Source: Roseateles noduli (lineage in GTDB: Bacteria; Pseudomonadota; Gammaproteobacteria; Burkholderiales; Burkholderiaceae_C). From it: 64,000 nucleotides of DNA. The notes under the pieces are model-generated. The model saw nothing but the letters and a program-made list of their open reading frames with translations. It was not told where the DNA came from and did not search any database. The translations under genes and the position numbers were made by a program. Shown here piece after piece: positions 62,606-64,000 of this stretch. How positions within the stretch are numbered: the first letter of the stretch is position 1; the number at the start of each line of letters is the position of its first letter. Location of the stretch: NCBI GenBank assembly GCA_002205125.1, contig NIOE01000016.1, forward strand, positions 62,001 through 126,000. The letters run 5' to 3'.

Positions 62606-63814
62606 ATGATGCTGAGCTCGCGCGCCATCCGGGTCTGGACCTGGCTCCACAAGTGGAGCAGCCTGGTCTGCACGCTGTTCATGCTGCTGCTGTGCCTGAC
62701 CGGTCTGCCGCTGATCTTCCATCACGAGATCGGCCACCTGCTCGGCGACGAGATCGAGGCGCCCGAGCTGCCCGCGGCAATGGACAAGCAGCGCGTGTCG
62801 CTGGACGTGATGGCCAAGGCGGCCAACGCGGTGCATCCGACGATGGTGATCCAGTTCGCCGGCGAGAACGAGGACGACCCGAGGCTGTGGTGGTTCACGC
62901 TCGCGCCGACGCCGGAGCCGACCGACCAGTTCAAGTCGGTCGCCGTCGACGTGCGCACCGGCCTGGCGGTGCGCGAGTACCGCATCGGCGAAGGCTTCAT
63001 GGACCTGATGTTCCGGCTGCACGTGGACATGTTCGCGGGCCTGCCGGGCAAGCTCTTCCTCGGCCTGATGGGCCTGCTGCTGCTGATCGCGCTGGTCAGC
63101 GGCGTGGTGCTCTACGCGCCGTTCATGCGCAAGCTCGACTTCGGCGCGGTGCGCAAGGACCGCTCGACGCGCGTGAAGTGGCTGGACCTGCACAACCTGA
63201 TCGGCATCGTCACGCTGGTGTGGTGCTTCGTCGTCGGCGCAACCGGGATGATCAACACCTGGGCGGAACTGCTGGTGCAGTACTGGCAGTACGACAAGGT
63301 CACCGCCCTGCTGGCGCCCTACAAGGACCAGCCGCTGCTGAGCGCCGCCGAACGCGCGCCGCTGCAGGACTCGATGGACACGGCGATGCAGGTCGGCGCG
63401 CAGCGCAAGGTCTCGTTCATCGCCTTCCCGGGGACCTCGTTCTCCAGCCCGCATCACAACACCTTCTTCCTCAAGGGCACGACGCCGCTGACCTCCAAGC
63501 TGCTGCAGCCGCTGCTGATCGATGCGAAGACCTCGCAGTTGACGGCCGCGCCGGCGCTGCCGTGGTACCTGACGGCGCTGCTGGTGTCGCAGCCGCTGCA
63601 CTTCGGCGACTACGGCGGCATGCCGATGAAGATCCTGTGGGCGCTGCTGGACGTGGCGACCATCGTGATCCTCGGCAGCGGCCTCTACCTGTGGCTGCGC
63701 AAGCCGCAGGGGGCCAGGAAGGCCAAGAAGGGCGCGAAGGGCGCAGCGTCGACATCCGCGGATGCCGACGACGAGCTCGACGACGCCAAGAATCCCGAAA
63801 CCGCGGCCGCCTGA
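62606..63814 (+). CDS. PepSY-domain iron-uptake membrane protein
   Basis: A 402-residue inner-membrane protein of the PepSY_TM family (FecR-independent, PiuB-like). Helices lie at about 15-35 ([23 protein letters not shown]), 150-172, 203-225 and 345-370, with conserved histidines ([29 protein letters not shown]). Family members are thought to reduce or process ferric siderophores in the periplasm. It begins eight bases after the receptor stop. The C-terminal tail is Lys/Ala/Asp-rich. Confidence 0.92.
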   Translation: MMLSSRAIRVWTWLHKWSSLVCTLFMLLLCLTGLPLIFHHEIGHLLGDEIEAPELPAAMDKQRVSLDVMAKAANAVHPTMVIQFAGENEDDPRLWWFTLAPTPEPTDQFKSVAVDVRTGLAVREYRIGEGFMDLMFRLHVDMFAGLPGKLFLGLMGLLLLIALVSGVVLYAPFMRKLDFGAVRKDRSTRVKWLDLHNLIGIVTLVWCFVVGATGMINTWAELLVQYWQYDKVTALLAPYKDQPLLSAAERAPLQDSMDTAMQVGAQRKVSFIAFPGTSFSSPHHNTFFLKGTTPLTSKLLQPLLIDAKTSQLTAAPALPWYLTALLVSQPLHFGDYGGMPMKILWALLDVATIVILGSGLYLWLRKPQGARKAKKGAKGAASTSADADDELDDAKNPETAAA

Positions 63815-63845
63815 TCGCCAGTCCGCACGATCACCCTCACCGCAC

Positions 63846-64000
63846 ATGCCTGATTCGAACAAGCCCGACTCCCCCAAGCACCAGATCGAGAGCCTGCAAT
63901 CCAGCGGCCTGAAGGCCACGCTGCCGCGCATCAAGGTGCTGCAGATCTTCGAGCAGTCGGACCAACGCCATCTCAGCGCCGAGGACGTCTACCGCCAGCT
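63846..64000 (+). CDS. fur: Fur family metal-responsive regulator (partial)
   Basis: Only the first 51 codons are present; the gene runs off the right edge. After a polar N-terminus ([13 protein letters not shown]) it has [19 protein letters not shown] and [11 protein letters not shown], the winged-helix start of Fur proteins. It lies 31 bases after the PepSY gene. It may be the regulator acting on the Fur box at 60023; Zur or PerR cannot be excluded without the metal sites. Confidence 0.85.
   Translation, partial: MPDSNKPDSPKHQIESLQSSGLKATLPRIKVLQIFEQSDQRHLSAEDVYRQ

Noticed and set aside
60037-62682. 881-codon minus-strand frame opposite the siderophore receptor
   Set aside because: It mirrors the receptor codon pattern and crosses the Fur box; no ribosome site or domain.

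Overview
The window is about 64 kb of very GC-rich bacterial chromosome that is almost fully coding; no gap without a gene exceeds about 215 bases. The gene content and order suggest a betaproteobacterium of the order Burkholderiales, probably the Rubrivivax/Leptothrix/Roseateles group (inference from protein style, the bolA-hisGD...-rsmD-coaD-ferredoxin neighbourhood and the Fur-box style). No rRNA, tRNA, CRISPR array, insertion sequence or phage gene was seen.

Region 1 (1-14335, plus strand) is a cobalamin locus. It holds the tail of a BtuD-like ABC ATPase, cbiA, an ExbB/TolQ-like channel protein, an ExbD-like DUF2149 protein, a secreted and membrane-anchored CobN-like chelatase, a TonB-dependent receptor, cobO, cobD, cobC, cobQ and cobT. 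The channel pair and the exported CobN, joined by ATGA overlaps to each other and to the receptor, are the most unusual feature: they look like a proton-motive-force-driven periplasmic chelatase. Two of the cob proteins, CbiA and the CobQ N-terminus, carry palindromic repeat DNA read through in frame.

Region 2 (14350-28287) is a mixed block separating cobT from cobS. It contains secreted or membrane proteins of unknown role, a SUKH-like protein, a divergent NrtR-like regulator/KptA pair with a double palindromic operator, a CNNM/CorC transporter, an amino-acid-binding protein, an MFS transporter, a GAF-GGDEF cyclase and a DUF3369 response regulator. The cob genes resume at 28447-29783 (cobS and an alpha-ribazole phosphatase). 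cobU is not in the window.

Region 3 (29860-42270, minus strand) is a long co-directional block: ABC-2 exporter, bolA/ibaG, hisG, hisD, then a chemoreceptor and a VapBC-type toxin-antitoxin pair, then hisC, hisB, hisH, hisA, hisF, rsmD, coaD and a ferredoxin. The toxin stop codon overlaps the hisC start codon, so the second half of the histidine operon appears coupled to the toxin module. hisI and hisE are not here.

Region 4 (42363-59897) is mostly single genes: a TetR regulator, small secreted or membrane proteins, a WS/DGAT acyltransferase divergent from an acyl-CoA-binding protein, a possible two-gene PD-(D/E)XK nuclease module, a zinc aminopeptidase with a molybdopterin oxidoreductase, a branched-chain-type binding protein, an M20 amidohydrolase, DUF1415, an isochorismatase with a GlxA-type regulator, gshA, an acyl-CoA thioesterase, and a cNMP-domain thioredoxin-reductase-like protein.

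Region 5 (60023-64000) is an iron-uptake unit: a Fur-box, a small membrane protein, a siderophore-type TonB receptor, a PepSY membrane protein and the start of a Fur-family gene.

Two families of short palindromic repeats are scattered through the window: a 76-77 bp hairpin repeat in three copies whose stem shows compensatory changes, and a 36 bp repeat in two copies directly after stop codons. A third, single 108 bp nested palindrome sits inside cbiA.
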